Source: Streptomyces showdoensis (lineage in GTDB: Bacteria; Actinomycetota; Actinomycetes; Streptomycetales; Streptomycetaceae). From it: a stretch of 64,000 bases of DNA. A model generated the notes under the pieces. It did no database searches, was not told where the DNA came from, and saw only the letters and a program-made list of their open reading frames with translations. The DNA is taken from assembly GCF_039535475.1 (NCBI RefSeq), contig NZ_BAAAXG010000002.1, positions 310,001 through 374,000 of the forward strand. The letters are read 5' to 3'. Positions 35,616 to 44,262 of this stretch are shown here, one piece after another. The translations under genes and the position numbers were made by a program. How positions within the stretch are numbered: the first letter of the stretch is position 1; every line of letters begins with the position of its first letter.

Positions 35616-35834
35616 TCAGGCGCGGCCGTGGAAGTCGTAGCCCGCGTCGTCGATGGTCGTGGAGATCAGCGCGTCATCCGGCTCGGCGCTGGTGTTGACG
35701 GTGACCAGGCCGGTGGAGATCTCCACGCTCACGGTGTCGACGCCGTCCAGTCCGCGCAGGGCCTCGGAGACGATCGCCTTGCAGTGACCGCTGTTGACAC
35801 CGGAAACCTTGTACGTGGTGGAGAAAGCGGACAT
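35616..35834 (-). CDS. CopZ-like HMA protein with one Cys missing
   Basis: 72 residues with the ferredoxin-like heavy-metal-associated fold (TTYKVSGV, IVSEALRGLDGVDTVSVEIS, ALISTTIDDAGYDF). The metal loop is GVNSGHC rather than GMxCxxC: the first cysteine is replaced by serine, leaving a single Cys. Cu(I) binding would therefore be weakened or need another ligand. AGGAGGT five bases before the ATG fixes the start. Two CsoR-type palindromes lie upstream, and no copA or csoR gene is adjacent. Confidence 0.85.
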   Translation of the reverse strand: MSAFSTTYKVSGVNSGHCKAIVSEALRGLDGVDTVSVEISTGLVTVNTSAEPDDALISTTIDDAGYDFHGRA

Positions 35835-35860
35835 GGGAACCTCCTGAGCGTGTGCGCGTG

Positions 35861-35877
35861 ATACCCCCAAGGGGTAT
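35861..35877. promoter_or_regulatory. CsoR-type box 1
   Basis: ATACCCC, three bases, GGGGTAT: palindrome of the copper repressor CsoR class, between the promoter and the chaperone gene start. Confidence 0.75.
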
Positions 35878-35889
35878 TCCGTTGATCCA

Positions 35890-35918
35890 TTTCTACCCCC
35901 AGGGGGTATCCCGCGCAA
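35890..35918 (-). promoter_or_regulatory. Promoter of copper-chaperone gene
   Basis: On the minus strand TTGCGC (35918-35913) and TAGAAA (35895-35890), separated by 17 bases. CsoR box 2 lies inside the spacer, so a bound repressor would block the polymerase. Confidence 0.6.
35894..35908. promoter_or_regulatory. CsoR-type box 2
   Basis: TACCCCCAGGGGGTA, perfect seven-base arms around A. It overlaps the promoter spacer and is 32 bases centre-to-centre from box 1. Confidence 0.75.
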
Positions 35919-35939
35919 GGAGGGTTCCGGCCGTCGGGC

Positions 35940-37304
35940 TCAGGCCAGGGGCGGCAGCTCGAGGTGCTCCCGCAGCGTCGTCCCCGTGTACGCCGTGCGG
36001 TACGCCCCGCGCTCCTGGAGCTCCGGGACCAGCAGGTCCACGATGTCGTCCAGGCCGTCCGGGATCAGGTACGGCGAGATGTTGAAGCCGTCCAGGGCCC
36101 CGTGCCGCACCCAGCGGGCGAACTTCTCGGCGAGTCCGGCGGCCGTGCCGACGTGACCCCGCTGGGGACCGAGCTCGATCACCGTCTCCCGCAGCGACCA
36201 GCCGTTGGCCTCCGCCCTGGCCCGCCATTCGGCCACCACGCCCCGCGGGTCCGCGATCCGCGCCGAGCCGAACGCGCCCGTGTTCTCCTCGACGACCGGG
36301 TCCTCCGCGGGCAGCGGCCCGTCCGCGTCGCGCTCCGAGAGGTCCAGGTTCCACAGCCGGCTCGCGACGGCCAGGGCCGTCGCCGGGGTGACCTGCTCCA
36401 GGCGCACCCAGCGGGCCTTCTCCTCCGCCTCCTTCTCGGTCGCGCCGATGACGATCTCCGTGGCGGGCAGGATGCGCAGCGCGTCCTCCGGACGTCCCGC
36501 CGCGCGCAGCCGTCGCCGGATGTCCTCGGCGAAGCCGAGCGCGTCGTCGAAGTCCCGCCCGTGCGCGGAGAAGATGACGTCCGCGTTGCGCGCCGCGAAG
36601 TCCCGGCCGTCCGGCGAGTCGCCCGCCTGGAAGATCACTGGATGCCCCTGGGCGCTGCGCGGCAGCGCCGGCACCAGGTCGACGTCGAACTGCGCCCCCG
36701 CAGCCCGCACCCGGCCTATCGTGCCCGGCACCGACCAGCTGCGGGCCTCGACCGAGTCGGTGACGGCGCCCTCCGCCCAGCCGTCCCAGATCGCGCGGGC
36801 AACCTTGAGGAACTCCTCGGCGCGCGTGTACCGGTCGGCGTGGTCGAGGAAGCCGCCGCGCCGGAAGTTGGCGCCGGTCCAGGCGTTGTCCGTGGTCACG
36901 ACGTTCCAGCCGGCGCGGCCCCCGGAGAGCAGGTCGAGGCTCGCGAGCCGGTGGGCCAGGTCGCCCGGCTCGTTGAAGGTCGTGTTGGAGGTGGAGACCA
37001 GGCCGATCCGGTGGGTGACGGCCGCGAGCGCGGCGAGCTGGGCGAGGGAGTCGGGCCGCCCGGCGACGTCCAGGTCGTGGATGTGCCCGTCGGTCTCGCG
37101 CAGCCGCAGCCCGTCGCCGAGGAAGAAGGCGTCGAACAGGCCGCGTTCGGCGGTCTGGGCGACCTTCCGGAAGGAGGCCGGGTCGATCTGGGAGCCGCTG
37201 GCGGGGTCGGACCAGATGGTCCAGTGGTTGACGCCCTGGAAGAAGACGCCGAAGTGCAGCCGGGCGTCGGGACGGGGGACGTCGTGCGGGTCGGTGCCGG
37301 TCAT
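35940..37304 (-). CDS. NtaA/DmoA-type FMN-dependent monooxygenase
   Basis: 454 residues of the bacterial luciferase-like fold. LHFGVFFQGVNHWTIWSDPA and DAFFLGDGLRL, then NVVTTDNAWTGANF and GHPVIFQAGDSPDGRDFAAR, match the nitrilotriacetate/dimethylsulfide monooxygenase group. It should use reduced FMN from a separate reductase. The start overlaps the upstream monooxygenase stop by four bases (ATGA). A sulfur-type leader peptide lies upstream, so a sulfur-bearing substrate (sulfonate or thioether) is inferred rather than shown. Confidence 0.93.
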   Translation of the reverse strand: MTGTDPHDVPRPDARLHFGVFFQGVNHWTIWSDPASGSQIDPASFRKVAQTAERGLFDAFFLGDGLRLRETDGHIHDLDVAGRPDSLAQLAALAAVTHRIGLVSTSNTTFNEPGDLAHRLASLDLLSGGRAGWNVVTTDNAWTGANFRRGGFLDHADRYTRAEEFLKVARAIWDGWAEGAVTDSVEARSWSVPGTIGRVRAAGAQFDVDLVPALPRSAQGHPVIFQAGDSPDGRDFAARNADVIFSAHGRDFDDALGFAEDIRRRLRAAGRPEDALRILPATEIVIGATEKEAEEKARWVRLEQVTPATALAVASRLWNLDLSERDADGPLPAEDPVVEENTGAFGSARIADPRGVVAEWRARAEANGWSLRETVIELGPQRGHVGTAAGLAEKFARWVRHGALDGFNISPYLIPDGLDDIVDLLVPELQERGAYRTAYTGTTLREHLELPPLA

Positions 37305-38464
37305 CGGTTCCCCTCCCGGGTGGTGGCGGGCGTGGTGGCGGAGGCGGCGGTCGCGGAGGCGGAGGCCGTGGTGGCGAAGCGGCTCTCGGGCCGGGGGAGT
37401 CCGAGGGTGGTGCGCAGGGTGGTGCCCGGCAGCGGCCGCGCGGCGATCCGGCGTACGAACAGCTCGGGGAGCACCAGCCGGGAGAGCACCGCCAGGTCCT
37501 CGTCGAGCACCAGCGGGTGCAGCCGCACCCCGTCGACCACGGCGCTCAGCTCCTCCAGCAGATCGGCCAGCCCCTGCGCGGAGCCGGTGTACCGCAGCCG
37601 GCCGGGCGGCCGGCCCGCGCCCTCGTCCCAGGCGGCGAAGCGGTCCAGGTCCGCGATCCGCTCGGCGGCCGTCTCGCCCGGGGTGTCCAGGGCGACCTCC
37701 AGCTCGGCGAACGCCAGCGGCGCCCCGGAGGCGGCCGCGGCCTCGCCGAGGACCGCGGGCGAGGAGCCCTCGACCAGGGCCACGTCCACGAGCCCGGGCG
37801 GGACGAGCCCGGCGGGCGCCAGGACCACCGGCCTGCCCTGCGGGGGACGCGGCACGATCGCCGGGCCCTTCACGCTGTACGTCTCGCCCTCGAAGTCGAC
37901 GTAGTGCAGCCGCTCGCGGTCGAGGTAGCGGCTCGTGGCGACGGACCGGATGACGGCGTCGTCCTCCCACGAGTCCCACAGGTCACGCGCCACCTGGAGT
38001 CCGTCCAGCGCCTCGCGGCGCAGCGCCGGCTCGCCCTCCACCCGGGGCCGTCCCCAGGCGCGGGCGGCCTCGGCGCTCTCCTCCACCCCGAGCACCCAGC
38101 CGGCCCGGCCGACCGAGACGTGGTCGAGCGAGGCGATCCGGGTCGAGACGTGGAACGGTTCGGCGTAGGTCGTCGCGAGGACCGGCGCCACGCCGATCAC
38201 GCTGGTGGACGCGGCGATGAACGCGGCCCGTTCCACCGCCCCGATCCGCCCCGCGGGTCCGCCGACGGCGGCCGAGGCGGGCGGCAGGACGGAGTCGTCG
38301 AGGGTGACCAGGGTGAAGCCGGCGTTCTCGGCGACGGCCGCCACCTGGGCGGTCCGGCGCGGCGTCAGCAGCTCTCCGGGGGCGTGGGCGGCGCGGCGCC
38401 ACGCGGCGGGATGGGCACCGTCGCCGTCGATCTCGACGGCCAGGTGCAGGGCAGGGTGAGGCAT
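37301..38464 (-). CDS. Luciferase-like flavin oxidoreductase
   Basis: 387 residues. The luciferase-type barrel contains FTLVTLDDSVLPP, VERAAFIAASTSVIGVAPVL and RIASLDHVSVGRAGWVLGVE, then GPAIVPRPPQGRPVVLAPAG. It is the first structural gene of the pair and precedes the NtaA-type enzyme. GGAAGGA six bases before ATG 38464 gives the start; the longer frame from 38629 is an untranslated leader. The last 30 residues are Ala/Thr-rich. The two enzymes may act in series or form different substrate specificities. Confidence 0.92.
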   Translation of the reverse strand: MPHPALHLAVEIDGDGAHPAAWRRAAHAPGELLTPRRTAQVAAVAENAGFTLVTLDDSVLPPASAAVGGPAGRIGAVERAAFIAASTSVIGVAPVLATTYAEPFHVSTRIASLDHVSVGRAGWVLGVEESAEAARAWGRPRVEGEPALRREALDGLQVARDLWDSWEDDAVIRSVATSRYLDRERLHYVDFEGETYSVKGPAIVPRPPQGRPVVLAPAGLVPPGLVDVALVEGSSPAVLGEAAAASGAPLAFAELEVALDTPGETAAERIADLDRFAAWDEGAGRPPGRLRYTGSAQGLADLLEELSAVVDGVRLHPLVLDEDLAVLSRLVLPELFVRRIAARPLPGTTLRTTLGLPRPESRFATTASASATAASATTPATTREGNR

Positions 38465-38576
38465 GGGGGTCCTTCCGGAACGACACGGCGAAACGCGACG
38501 GCGCGCCGCCCGGAGCCGTGACGGCACGGCGGGCGCCGGCCCGGGACCGCGCGCGGGCGCGGTGCCGGGGTGGGAT

Positions 38577-38705
38577 TCAGCGGTGTGCGGAAGGACAGAT
38601 GGCGGAGGCGGTGCGGCAGAAGTCGACATGCCGCCGGCAGCTCAGCAGAGCCCCCGCCCACACGACACCACGACCGCGACGCGGCGCGGCGAGGGGTGCG
38701 GGCAC
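38577..38705 (-). CDS. Cysteine-containing sulfur leader peptide
   Basis: 42 residues, starting at GTG 38705 with GGAGG five bases upstream. The C-terminal part is CRRHVDFCRTASAICP, which carries the conserved RRHVD-x-x-R-x-x-S-A-x-C pattern of leader peptides upstream of sulfur-assimilation genes in actinobacteria. Three cysteines could sense cysteine supply through ribosome stalling. The first 20 residues are basic and variable. The downstream gene starts 112 bases after its stop. Confidence 0.8.
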   Translation of the reverse strand: MPAPLAAPRRGRGVVWAGALLSCRRHVDFCRTASAICPSAHR

Positions 38706-38737
38706 GGGAGCCTCCAGGGTCCGGAAGGGAACGCCCC

Positions 38738-38768
38738 AGCTTAGGCAGGCACGGTTCCGGGATGTCAA
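38738..38768 (-). promoter_or_regulatory. Promoter of leader peptide/monooxygenase operon
   Basis: On the minus strand TTGACA (38768-38763), 19 bases, TAAGCT (38743-38738). The -35 is a perfect match to consensus; the spacing is slightly long. Transcription would start near 38731, giving a 26-base leader before the peptide GTG. The further region 38769-38898 shows no other feature. Confidence 0.65.
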
Positions 38769-38898
38769 GGCGGTTCTGACTGGCGGACGTTCGGGCGGAT
38801 CCGCTGGTCGGCCCGCCTGCCGCCGCGACCGCCCGGGCAGCGCGGGAGCGGGCGTGGGGGCGGGGGTAGCGGCGGTGGGGGGCGGGGGGAGCGGCGGG

Positions 38899-39492
38899 CT
38901 ACGCCCGGTACGCCGTGTTCGCCGCCGCCCAGTCCGCGAGCGCGCGGGCGCATTCGGCGACCGACTCGCGCCAGCTGCGGGCCGCGCCCTCGCCCGCCTC
39001 GTCGCTGACGTGCTTCACCAGCCGGACCGGGACCCCGGCGAGGCAGGCTGCGGTGGCCAGGGCGTACCCCTCCATGTCCACCAGGGCGGCCCGGGCCGCG
39101 AGCCGCTCCCGCGCGGCCTCGTCCGAGATGAACGCGTCACCGGTCGCGAGGACGACGTCGCCGCCGGCCGGCAGGCTGAGCGGCTCCCCGTAGGTCTCGC
39201 CGGTGAGGGTGGCGAGCAGCGCGCCGTCCAGGTCGTGCTGGATGACCGTGCCGACGACGTGGGTGCCGGTCATGCCGGGGCGCAGCGCGCCCGCCGTGCC
39301 CAGGTTGACGACCTCGGAGGGGCGCGGCCCGCGGGCGAGCACGGTGGAGAGCGCCGTCGCCGCGTTGACCTTGCCCATGCCCGTGAGCAGGATCGGCAGA
39401 TCCGTGTCCAGGTACTGCGCCTCCTCCTTGACCGCGAGGACGAGCAGGGGACGGCCGGCCGTGATCTCACCCGAGAGTTCCATGCCGCTCAC
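38899..39492 (-). CDS. MTA/SAH nucleosidase-like (PNP/UDP fold)
   Basis: 197 residues. VLAVKEEAQYL and LLTGMGKVNAATALS open the fold, then VVNLGTAGALRPGMTGTHVV, followed by LVDMEGYALATAACLAGVPV with the catalytic-type MEG and VKHVSDEA. The pattern is that of 5'-methylthioadenosine/S-adenosylhomocysteine nucleosidase, though it is shorter than the usual 230 residues. GTG 39492 is the longest start; ATG 39483 is as good. It could recycle sulfur-containing nucleosides, which fits the neighbouring leader-controlled genes, but this is speculative. Confidence 0.85.
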   Translation of the reverse strand: MSGMELSGEITAGRPLLVLAVKEEAQYLDTDLPILLTGMGKVNAATALSTVLARGPRPSEVVNLGTAGALRPGMTGTHVVGTVIQHDLDGALLATLTGETYGEPLSLPAGGDVVLATGDAFISDEAARERLAARAALVDMEGYALATAACLAGVPVRLVKHVSDEAGEGAARSWRESVAECARALADWAAANTAYRA

Positions 39493-39521
39493 GCTACCCG
39501 CTGCGGCCGACCGGGTGGTGC

Positions 39522-40976
39522 TCAGACCGGGAGCAGCCGGCCGATGAGCTCCCCGAGCTGCCGCGCGTCACGGCAGGGCCGCATGTCGACGATCTCCGCG
39601 TAGGTGTGGGCGACCGAGTCGCCGGTCGACCACAGGGAGCGCTGCTCGGGGTTGAGCCAGTACACCCGGCGGGCCCGGGAGGCGATCAGTTCGAGCGCCG
39701 GGAGCCGGGGGTCGCTGTGGTTGGTCCGGGCGTCCCCGAGCACGAACACGACGGTACGCGGGCCCAGTGCGTCCGCGTAGCGCTCGGTGAACTCGTCGAG
39801 TGCCGTCCCGTAGTCGCTCTGCCCGTGCCAGCCGGTGACGGTCGCCTCCGCGAGGATCCGCGCGCCGAGCCCGGCCGGGTCCGCCCGGTCCCGGGCCACC
39901 AGGTCCGTCACCTCGTCGGTCCGGTTGACGAAGGCGAAGACCCGGACCCGGCTGAACTGGTCGTGCAGCGCCTGCACCAACAGCATCGTGAAGTGGGCGA
40001 AGCCCGCGACGGAACCCGAGACGTCGCACAGCAGCACCAGTTCGGGCCGTCCGGGCCGTCGCCGCCGCAGCACCGGGCGCATCGGCACGCCGCCGGTGGA
40101 CAGCGAGCGGCGCAGGGTGCGGCGCAGGTCGATCTCGCCCCGCGCGGCCCGGCGGCGGCGCGCCGCGAGCCGGGTCGCGAGCAGCCGGGCCAGCGGCCGC
40201 ACCGTACGCCGCAGCTCGTCGAGCTGGTCCCGCCCGGCGAGGAGGAAGTCGATCCGGTCGGGCGTGGTGCCGACCGCCCGGCGGGCCACCCGGTCCCGGC
40301 CCTGGCGCTCGGCCACCCGGCGGCGCGCCTCGGTCCGCACCCGGTCGCGGAAGTCCTCGATGCGCTTGCGGATCTCGTCGTCGGTCAGCCGGTCGGCGAA
40401 CTCCGGCTCCCCCGCGTCGCCCTCGCGGAGCATCGCCCGGATCCGGGCGAGCAGCGTCTCGGGCCGCAGCCGGGAGAGCGTCTGGTACGAGGACCAGCCG
40501 TCCGACCCGGGGGAGGAGCCGTATCCGCCGAGCCCGCCCACCGCCTCGCCGGCCAGCCGGTTCAGCGCCGCGTCGTCGCCCGTGGCGAGCGCGGCGGCGA
40601 GCCGTTCGCGCAGCTGCTCGCGCAGGCGGGCGGGATCGGCGGCCTCGGCGGCCTCGGCCGGAGGGCGGGCCGCGCCGCCGTCGGCCGGGTCGCCGTCCGC
40701 ACGTTCGCCGTCCCGCCGCCCGCCGTCCTCCGCCCCGGCCTCTCCGGGCAGGGCCTCGACGAGCGGGAAGTACAGGTCGAAGACCCGGTCGAACACGGGC
40801 CGCCGGTCCTCGCCGTGCAGCAGCGTCGCCGCGAGCGCGGCCCGCATCCGCTCCCGGTCCTCGAAGCCGACCGCCTCGAGCGCGAGGCCCGCGTCGACGG
40901 TCTCGCCGGTGCCGATCCCGAAGCCGTGCGCCCGCAGCGCCCGCACCAGGCCGGTGACCCGGTCGGCGGCGGTCAC
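39522..40976 (-). CDS. VWA-domain protein, CoxE-like
   Basis: 484 residues. The N-terminal half is Arg/Ala/Glu-rich (about 100-260). The von Willebrand A domain begins LVLLCDVSGSVAGFAHF with the MIDAS DxSxS and later TDEVTDLV and FVLGDARTNHSDPR. CoxE-type proteins cooperate with MoxR ATPases in assembling metal enzymes or other complexes. GTG 40976 overlaps the MoxR stop by four bases, confirming the pairing. Confidence 0.92.
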   Translation of the reverse strand: MTAADRVTGLVRALRAHGFGIGTGETVDAGLALEAVGFEDRERMRAALAATLLHGEDRRPVFDRVFDLYFPLVEALPGEAGAEDGGRRDGERADGDPADGGAARPPAEAAEAADPARLREQLRERLAAALATGDDAALNRLAGEAVGGLGGYGSSPGSDGWSSYQTLSRLRPETLLARIRAMLREGDAGEPEFADRLTDDEIRKRIEDFRDRVRTEARRRVAERQGRDRVARRAVGTTPDRIDFLLAGRDQLDELRRTVRPLARLLATRLAARRRRAARGEIDLRRTLRRSLSTGGVPMRPVLRRRRPGRPELVLLCDVSGSVAGFAHFTMLLVQALHDQFSRVRVFAFVNRTDEVTDLVARDRADPAGLGARILAEATVTGWHGQSDYGTALDEFTERYADALGPRTVVFVLGDARTNHSDPRLPALELIASRARRVYWLNPEQRSLWSTGDSVAHTYAEIVDMRPCRDARQLGELIGRLLPV

Positions 40977-41842
40977 AGCGTGTCCAGGTCCAGCTTGGCC
41001 GCCGCCTTCAGGATGTCCTCCTGGTGCTTGAGGATCACGCCGAGGCTGCTGCGCACGACCTCGTCGGACACGGCGTCCGCGCCGAGCGCGAGCAGGGTGC
41101 GGGCCCAGTCGACGGTCTCGGCCACGGAGGGCGCCTTGCGCAGGTCCATCGCGCGCAGCGCGCCCACCACGCGGACCACCGAGGAGGTGAGGGCCTCGTC
41201 GATGCCGGGCACCTTGCTCCGCACGATCCGCCGCTCCAACTCCTCCTCGGGGAAGCCGATGTGGAGGAAGAGGCAGCGGCGCCGCAGGGCCTCGGAGAGC
41301 TCGCGGCTCGCGTTGGAGGTGAGCACGACGAAGGGGCGGCGGGTGGCGGAGACGGTGCCGAGCTCGGGGACGGTGATCTGGAAGTCGCTCAGCACCTCCA
41401 GGAGCAGCCCCTCGACCTCGACGTCGGCCTTGTCGGTCTCGTCGATCAGCAGCACGGTCGGCTCCTCGGAGCGGATCGCGGTGAGCAGCGGGCGGGGCAG
41501 CAGGAACTCCTCGCCGAAGATGTCGGTGCGGGTCTCGTCCCAGCTCTCGCCGCGGCCGGCGGTGATCCGCAGCAGCTGCTTGGCGTGGTTCCACTCGTAG
41601 AGGGCGCGGGACTCGTCGACGCCCTCGTAGCACTGGAGCCGCACCAGATTCGCTCCGGCGACCTCGGCGACCGCCTTGGCGAGCTCGGTCTTGCCGACTC
41701 CGGCGGGCCCCTCGACGAGCAGCGGCTTGCCGAGCCGGTCGGCGAGGAAGACGGTGGTGGCGACGGCGGGCGAGGCCAGGTAGCCGGTGGCGGCGAGCCG
41801 CTCGGCGACCTCGTCGACGGAGTGGAAGTACCCGGTCGTCAT
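40973..41842 (-). CDS. MoxR-family AAA ATPase
   Basis: 289 residues. Walker A is EGPAGVGKTELAKAVAE, Walker B LLIDETDKADVEVE, sensor 1 VLTSNASRELSEAL and the lid helices RRRCLFLHIGFPEEELERR. It should act as a chaperone with its VWA partner downstream. ATG 41842 is followed by TTGYFHSVDEVAERL. No known target (such as a dehydrogenase) lies nearby. It is divergent from the PP2C gene at 42035. Confidence 0.92.
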   Translation of the reverse strand: MTTGYFHSVDEVAERLAATGYLASPAVATTVFLADRLGKPLLVEGPAGVGKTELAKAVAEVAGANLVRLQCYEGVDESRALYEWNHAKQLLRITAGRGESWDETRTDIFGEEFLLPRPLLTAIRSEEPTVLLIDETDKADVEVEGLLLEVLSDFQITVPELGTVSATRRPFVVLTSNASRELSEALRRRCLFLHIGFPEEELERRIVRSKVPGIDEALTSSVVRVVGALRAMDLRKAPSVAETVDWARTLLALGADAVSDEVVRSSLGVILKHQEDILKAAAKLDLDTL

Positions 41843-42034
41843 AGCTGTTCCCCCGAGATGCACAGGTGAGTTACCGGCCAGTAGTGGCAGCGTACCCGCC
41901 CGGGGCCGCCGACCGCCCGGAGTCGGACGCCCCGCTCCACGGAGGGTGACCCGGCGCTGGTCCGGGGGGTGCCGCGCGCGCGGCGGGCGGGCCGCTGGTG
42001 GAATGGGGGTGAGGGGAACGGCGGTGGAGGTGCG

Positions 42035-43174
42035 GTGGCGGAGCGAGCTGGGGAGCGGGCCTGGCCGGAGGGGGAGTACGAGGCCGTCCTCGCCCGGCTC
42101 GACGCCATGGAGCACGCGGCGGCCGAGATCGGCACCGCGCTCGACGAGCGGACCGTCTGCGCCGAGCTGGCCGGTTTCCTGGTCCGCCGGGTAGCCGACG
42201 CGGTGGCCGTCGACCTCGGGTCGCCGGACGGCGCCCCGCCCCTGCGGGCGGCGACGGCCGGTGACACCGCCCTCCTGGACGGATCGCCCGCGCCCGCGGT
42301 GCTCCTGCTGCCGATGCTCGCGCGCGACGGGGAGGACCTGGGGCGGGTCCGGGTGGCCAGGACCGGTCGTGCCTTCACCGCGCACGAGAGCGCGGTCGTC
42401 GCCCACGCCGTACGGCTCGCTGCCCTCCACCTCGGCCACGCCCGCCGGCTGGCCGCCACCGAGGCCACCGCGCTGCATCTGCAGCGCGCCCTGGTCGCCG
42501 AGCCGGGCCGGCCCCACCCCAACCTGGAGATCGCCGGGCGCTACCTCCCGGCCGGGCCGCGCACCCTCGTCGGCGGCGACTGGTTCGAGACGGTCCGGCT
42601 CCACTTCGGGCGCAGCCTGCTCGTGGTCGGCGACGTCATGGGGCACGGCCTGGACGCCGCCGTCGACATGAACGCCTACCGGACCGCGCTGCGCGAGGTG
42701 GCCGCCACCGACCTGCCCCCGCACCGGGTGCTGCGCCAACTGGACGCCGTCGTCGCCGAGGACGAGGGCCGCCGTCCCGCCACCTGCCTGCTGATCCAGG
42801 TCGATCCGGCCCGCTCCACCGCGACCTTCGCCAGCGCGGGCCACCTCCCGCCGGTCGTCTTCGCCGCCGACGGCTCGGCCGAACTGGTGGACCTCCCGGT
42901 GGGCCCGCCGCTCGGCACCGGCCTCGGCGGCTACGAACCCGCCGTCCGCACCCTCGCCCCGGCCGACACCCTGCTGCTGTTCACCGACGGGCTGGTCGAG
43001 CGGCGCGGGGAGGACATCGACCACTCCCTGGCCCGCCTCGCCGCGCTGAGGCTACCGGCGGGTTCCGGCCCCGAGGCGGTCGTCGACGACGTGCTGCGCC
43101 GACTCGACGCGCACACCGCGGAGGACGACGTCGCGGTGCTCGCGGCCCGGGTCCGCGAACGCCCCGCGCCCTGA
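42035..43174 (+). CDS. GAF-PP2C (SpoIIE-type) phosphatase
   Basis: 379 residues. A GAF-like part (about 30-145) with ALDERTVCAELAGFLVRRVA leads to a PP2C_2 domain with [55 protein letters not shown] and AEDDVAVLAARV. It likely dephosphorylates an anti-sigma antagonist in response to a ligand. GGAGG five bases before GTG 42035 sets the start; the frame from 41969 gives a poor N-terminus. Confidence 0.92.
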   Translation: MAERAGERAWPEGEYEAVLARLDAMEHAAAEIGTALDERTVCAELAGFLVRRVADAVAVDLGSPDGAPPLRAATAGDTALLDGSPAPAVLLLPMLARDGEDLGRVRVARTGRAFTAHESAVVAHAVRLAALHLGHARRLAATEATALHLQRALVAEPGRPHPNLEIAGRYLPAGPRTLVGGDWFETVRLHFGRSLLVVGDVMGHGLDAAVDMNAYRTALREVAATDLPPHRVLRQLDAVVAEDEGRRPATCLLIQVDPARSTATFASAGHLPPVVFAADGSAELVDLPVGPPLGTGLGGYEPAVRTLAPADTLLLFTDGLVERRGEDIDHSLARLAALRLPAGSGPEAVVDDVLRRLDAHTAEDDVAVLAARVRERPAP

Positions 43175-43257
43175 CCCGAGTCGGCGGTTTCAAGCCTCGG
43201 CGGGATTCTTTCCGCAAGGCGCTTGTGCACGCCCCCGGGGAGGGGCACGCTCCTCGT

Positions 43258-43626
43258 ATGAACACAGCCAGGCACGCCAGTGAACGCCTGATGAGCTGGC
43301 CCTCGCTGATCGCCGACCGCGCGCCGTGCGGTGCCGAGCTCGGACTGCGCACCGCGACGCAGGAGATCGTGCACTTCCACGGCGAACACGAGGCCGATGT
43401 CCACCTCACCCGCGCCATGATCGCCCGGCTGCGCCCGGCCCTCCTCGGGTCGAGCGCGCTGAGACTGCGGGCCGGCTCGGGCTGGGTGACGGTCCGTCTG
43501 GACATGGGCTCGGACATCGACCTGCTGGCCACCCTGGTGAGCGCCGCTCTCCAGGCGACCGGCGCGCCCTATCCCGCCCACGACCCGGCCCCGGACCACT
43601 GCACGCGCACCCGCATCCGCTGCTGA
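43258..43626 (+). CDS. Luciferase-family protein (DUF5519)
   Basis: 122 residues. HASERLMSWPSLIADRAPCG, EIVHFHGEHEADVHLTRAMI and SGWVTVRLDMGSDIDLLATL match the small family annotated as luciferase family or DUF5519. Despite the name, no flavin enzyme activity is known. The ATG at 43258 lies 13 bases after GGGGAGGGG. It stands alone, between a phosphatase gene and a converging thioesterase. Confidence 0.87.
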   Translation: MNTARHASERLMSWPSLIADRAPCGAELGLRTATQEIVHFHGEHEADVHLTRAMIARLRPALLGSSALRLRAGSGWVTVRLDMGSDIDLLATLVSAALQATGAPYPAHDPAPDHCTRTRIRC

Positions 43627-43643
43627 CGGACGGTCCGGGTTTC

Positions 43644-44132
43644 CTAGCCCATCGGGAAGATCATGCAGGTGCTGGTCGCATGGCCGAGCAGCCGGTCCTG
43701 GGAGTCGTACAGGCCCGCCTCCGCGAGCGCCGTGCGCCGGCCCTGGCTCAGCACCGTGCCGATCGCGCGCACCTTGCCCGTGCCCAGGGTGATCGGCCGC
43801 AGGAAACGGGTCGACAGGTCCAGCGAGGTGTACGCCATGCCCTGGGGGAGCGTGGAGTGCACCGCGCAGCCGGCCGCGGAGTCGAGCAGCGTCGCGTAGA
43901 CCCCGCCGTGCACGCTGCCGATGGGGTTGTAGTGCTCCTCGCCCGGCTCGAAGCTGAACACCGCCCGCCCGTGCTCGACCTCCTCCAGGCCGAAGCCCAG
44001 CAGCGCGCCGATCGGCGCTCCGGGGAGACGGCCCGCGGCGATCTCGCGCAGGAACTCCAGCCCCGCCATCGTGCCCGCGGCACCCGCGGTGGCCGCCGCG
44101 TCCTGCCAGTGCACCGTCCGTGACCGCTCCAT
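43644..44132 (-). CDS. PaaI-type hotdog thioesterase
   Basis: 162 residues of the hotdog fold. FGLEEVEHGRAVFSFEPGEE, HYNPIGSVHGGVYATLLDSA and RFLRPITLGTGKVRAIGTVL are typical of PaaI/YbgC-like enzymes; Asn, His-Gly-Gly and Asp form the probable active site. It should hydrolyse an acyl-CoA. It is divergent from the HxlR regulator, with a palindrome in the shared promoter. Confidence 0.9.
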   Translation of the reverse strand: MERSRTVHWQDAAATAGAAGTMAGLEFLREIAAGRLPGAPIGALLGFGLEEVEHGRAVFSFEPGEEHYNPIGSVHGGVYATLLDSAAGCAVHSTLPQGMAYTSLDLSTRFLRPITLGTGKVRAIGTVLSQGRRTALAEAGLYDSQDRLLGHATSTCMIFPMG

Positions 44133-44191
44133 CGCGCTTCCCTCCGCCGGGGCCCGGCCGTGCTCCGGCGTGCCCGTGATCCGAGAACTGA

Positions 44192-44206
44192 CTTCGAAGA
44201 TCGAAG
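44192..44206. promoter_or_regulatory. Candidate HxlR operator
   Basis: CTTCGAAGATCGAAG: perfect six-base arms around AGA, in the 130-base gap between the divergent thioesterase and HxlR genes. The regulator probably controls both. Confidence 0.6.
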
Positions 44207-44262
44207 CTAGAGGGGGTGTCGGCTGACTGTCAACATCGCAGCCAGCTGTCTACAGTGGGGCG

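Noticed and set aside
41843..42034. Possible regulatory RNA between the MoxR and GAF-phosphatase genes
   Set aside because: Only scattered short inverted repeats; no conserved fold or promoter of its own is seen.
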